From assembly GCF_027498035.1 (NCBI RefSeq), contig NZ_CP114978.1, positions 4,251,375-4,315,374 of the forward strand: a stretch of 64,000 nucleotides of DNA. The letters run 5' to 3'. Origin of the DNA: Pseudoxanthomonas sp. GTDB taxonomy: Bacteria > Pseudomonadota > Gammaproteobacteria > Xanthomonadales > Xanthomonadaceae. The notes under the pieces were generated by a model. It saw only the letters and a program-made list of their open reading frames with translations. It had not been told where the DNA came from and made no database searches. This document shows, piece by piece, positions 62,031 to 64,000 of the stretch (the stretch's first letter is position 1; every line of letters begins with the position of its first letter). Both the position numbers and the translations under genes were made by a program.

Positions 62031-63536
62031 TTAGTCGGCCGAAGCGGCCAGCGGCTGTGGCTTGCTCACCAGGTTGTGGATCGCCTGCACCACGACCACC
62101 ACCACGATGTTGACCGCCAGCGCCAGCAGGCCGGTGTACACGGTGTAGCCGGTATCGCCGAAGGTCAGCGTGTGGACCGGCTTGACCCCATCGCTGATGG
62201 CCAGGTACGTGCCAATGGCCAGGCCGCTGAGCATGCCGGTCAGCAGCGCCGGTGCACGGAACCACCTGGTCCACAGGCCGAACGCCATCGACGGCAGGGT
62301 CTGGATGATCCACACGCCGCCCAGCAGCTGCAGGTCCAGCGCGAACTTGGTCGGCAGGAACACGATCACGATCAGCGCGCCGACCTTGACCAGCAGCGAG
62401 ACGACCTTGGCCACCTTGGCTTCACCGGCAGGGGTGACCTGTGGATTGACGTAGGCCTTCCAGAAGTTGCGCGTGAACAGGTTGGAGGCACCAATCGACA
62501 TCACCGCCGCCGGTACCAGTGCACCGATGGCGATGGCGGCGAACGCGAAGCCGACGAACCACTGCGGGAACAGGCTGTTGAACAGCGCCGGGACCACGTC
62601 GTTGTTGGTTTCCACCTTGATCTGCGCGGCGTAGGCCATGTAACCCAGCAGGGCGATCAGGCCCAGCAGCACGGTGTAGGCCGGCAGGAAGATCGCGTTC
62701 TTGCGGATCGTGTTGGCGCTCTTGGCCGCGAAGATGCCGGTCAACGTATGCGGATACATGAAGGCCGCCAGCGCCGAACCCAGCGCCAGCGTGGCGTAGG
62801 GCAGGAACTGCGAACCCTGCAGGATGACGCCGCTTGCGGGGGGCTTGGGCTTGGCCGCGTAGGCTTCCCTGGCCAGGGAGAACACGTTGTCGTAGCCGCC
62901 CAGTTTGATCGGCACCAGCACCACCGCCACCAGCACCACGATGTAGATCATCAGGTCCTTGACGAAGGCGATCAGCGCCGGCGCACGCAGGCCGGCCGAG
63001 TAGGTGTACAGCGCAAGGATGATGAAGGCCGCGGCCAATGGGATTTCGCCAGTCAGGCCCAATGCCTTGATCACCACTTCCATGCCCACCAGCTGCAGGG
63101 CGATGTAGGGCATCGTGGCGATCACGCCGGTCAGGGCGACCATCAGTTCCAGTGGACGCGACTTGTAGCGCCCCCAGACCACGTCGCCCGCGGTGACATG
63201 GCCGTGCTTGTGCGCTTCCTTCCACAGCTTGGGCATCAGCACGAACACGACCGGGTAGACCAGGATCGTGTAGGGCAGGGCGAAGAAGCCGTAGGCGCCA
63301 ACCGCGTATACCAGCGCCGGTACCGCGATGACGGTATAGGCGGTGTAGAAGTCGCCGCCGACCAGGAACCAGGTGATCCAGGTGCCGAACTTGCGGCCGC
63401 CCAGGCCCCATTCGTCCAGGTGCTGCTCGCCGCTGCCGCGCTGCCAGCGCGAGGCCCAGAAGCCCATCACCGTGACTAGCAGGAAGAAGAACGCGAAGAC
63501 GGCCAGCGCCGTCCAGTGGATCGTGGGCTGTTCCAT
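62031..63536 (-). CDS. Sodium:solute symporter family protein (monocarboxylate/amino-acid type)
   Basis: A 501-residue inner-membrane protein of the SSS family with about 13 helices. FLVGGDFYTAYTVIAVPALV is the sodium-site region of helix 1-2, and PAAVMSIGASNLFTRNFWKA is the conserved signature near residue 345. The start follows GGGGAAG; ATG 63539 overlaps the DUF3311 stop (ATGA), and ATG 63536 three bases on has better spacing. SSS members paired with a small DUF3311 protein include MctP-like carriers of short organic acids, so pyruvate, lactate, acetate or similar is likely. A terminator follows. Confidence 0.9.
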   Translation of the reverse strand: MEQPTIHWTALAVFAFFFLLVTVMGFWASRWQRGSGEQHLDEWGLGGRKFGTWITWFLVGGDFYTAYTVIAVPALVYAVGAYGFFALPYTILVYPVVFVLMPKLWKEAHKHGHVTAGDVVWGRYKSRPLELMVALTGVIATMPYIALQLVGMEVVIKALGLTGEIPLAAAFIILALYTYSAGLRAPALIAFVKDLMIYIVVLVAVVLVPIKLGGYDNVFSLAREAYAAKPKPPASGVILQGSQFLPYATLALGSALAAFMYPHTLTGIFAAKSANTIRKNAIFLPAYTVLLGLIALLGYMAYAAQIKVETNNDVVPALFNSLFPQWFVGFAFAAIAIGALVPAAVMSIGASNLFTRNFWKAYVNPQVTPAGEAKVAKVVSLLVKVGALIVIVFLPTKFALDLQLLGGVWIIQTLPSMAFGLWTRWFRAPALLTGMLSGLAIGTYLAISDGVKPVHTLTFGDTGYTVYTGLLALAVNIVVVVVVQAIHNLVSKPQPLAASAD

Positions 63537-63718
63537 CATTCTTCCCCGTGGGTCTTGTATTCGTGGCGATAGACCAGCCAGATGATCAGCGAGGTCAACG
63601 GGATCCAGAGGAACTGGTACCAGTAGAAGAACGGCAGGTCGAACAGCATCGGGAGCTCCTTGTTGTAGAAGGGCACCCAGAGCAGGCCGATGAACGGCAG
63701 CAGCAGGAGGTATTTCAT
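63536..63718 (-). CDS. DUF3311 small membrane protein, symporter partner
   Basis: A 60-residue protein with two hydrophobic segments (MKYLLLLPFIGLLWVPFY and FLWIPLTSLIIWLVY) and a charged tail (RHEYKTHGEE). DUF3311 proteins are found almost always just before an SSS symporter gene and may be an accessory subunit. The stop overlaps the symporter start. ATG 63718 is preceded by GAGG about 11 nt upstream; the frame is open further upstream, but homologues start with this helix. Confidence 0.88.
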   Translation of the reverse strand: MKYLLLLPFIGLLWVPFYNKELPMLFDLPFFYWYQFLWIPLTSLIIWLVYRHEYKTHGEE

Positions 63719-63925
63719 CGCGAGGGGATCCTCGTACTCGAGAGAGAGGGGCCAACCAGGGTCATCGCGCGCGACAAAGCGTTTGCGGCGGCCATGTGGG
63801 ACGCTGGAGAAGGCCTGCATCGCCGGCGTTCCATCACGCCCCTGCGATGCGGTGTTTCCCCTGCGCGGAAGGGTCACCCCGCAGTGCACAAGCGTCAATG
63901 CGCGAGCGGCGGATCAAACCCCTAC

Positions 63926-63979
63926 TTTGGTCGTAAATAAGGGGCTGCGCAGGCGTTCTGGGCGCCTGCTGCGACCAAA
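63926..63979. promoter_or_regulatory. Nested inverted repeat upstream of the symporter operon
   Basis: TTTGGTCG (63926-63933) and CGACCAAA (63972-63979) form an outer dyad; inside, GCAGGCG and CGCCTGC (63949-63955, 63963-63969) form a hairpin. It lies about 210-260 bp before DUF3311. It may be an operator for the symporter operon or the end of a gene beyond the window. Between it and 63719 I see no clear promoter. Confidence 0.4.
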
Positions 63980-64000
63980 TCATTAGAGCCAGCGGGCCCG

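Overview
The window looks like chromosomal DNA of a high-GC gammaproteobacterium of the Xanthomonadaceae (Lysobacteraceae), for example a Pseudoxanthomonas, Stenotrophomonas or Lysobacter relative. The evidence is the family-typical housekeeping genes (queA-tgt-yajC-secD-secF, ispB, ssb, rmlBACD, htpG, rsmD-coaD), several TonB-dependent receptors, Tat- and Sec-exported plant-polymer hydrolases, dispersed hairpin repeats, and two proteins that end in what reads as a XVIPCD domain, the type IV secretion signal of Xanthomonadales. No rRNA, tRNA, CRISPR array, insertion sequence or prophage was recognised.

Layout. 1-10.5 kb: the end of a trans-4-hydroxyproline catabolic operon (FAD/[2Fe-2S] dehydrogenase subunit, deaminase of the DHDPS family, 2-oxoglutarate semialdehyde dehydrogenase, Xaa-Pro-type M24 peptidase), two exported DUF885 proteins and an amino-acid permease. 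10.5-22.8 kb: exported glycosidases (GH35-like, an unassigned Tat protein, GH127/146 beta-L-arabinofuranosidase, GH27), a TonB receptor and a decayed GH43 gene. Read together, the first 22.7 kb could take apart hydroxyproline-rich plant glycoproteins and consume both sugar and hydroxyproline. 22.8-31.5 kb: htpG with a sigma32-like promoter, rsmD-coaD, a lipoprotein, a repeat cluster, ferredoxin, gamma-glutamyltransferase, an MBL hydrolase, psiF and upp.

31.7-37.6 kb: a tightly packed set of TonB receptor, phytase-like beta-propeller lipoprotein, purple-acid-type phosphatase and an inorganic pyrophosphatase with a signal peptide, probably an organic-phosphate scavenging operon. 37.6-48.6 kb: an aminotransferase with a divergent Lrp-type regulator, queA-tgt, yajC-secD-secF, an exported dienelactone-hydrolase-like protein, ispB and ssb. 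48.7-52.1 kb: rmlBACD for dTDP-L-rhamnose. 52.2-58.4 kb: divergent POT and OPT peptide transporters and an exported S9 peptidase.

58.5-61.8 kb: a minus-strand module of two paralogous lipase-type proteins with C-terminal XVIPCD domains, separated by an ankyrin-repeat lipoprotein. This reads as an antibacterial type IV secretion effector/immunity cassette. 62.0-63.7 kb: a sodium/solute symporter with its DUF3311 partner.

Starts were set from ribosome-binding sites, 4-nt overlaps, signal peptides and promoters. All calls come from reading the sequence and family knowledge; no database search was run.
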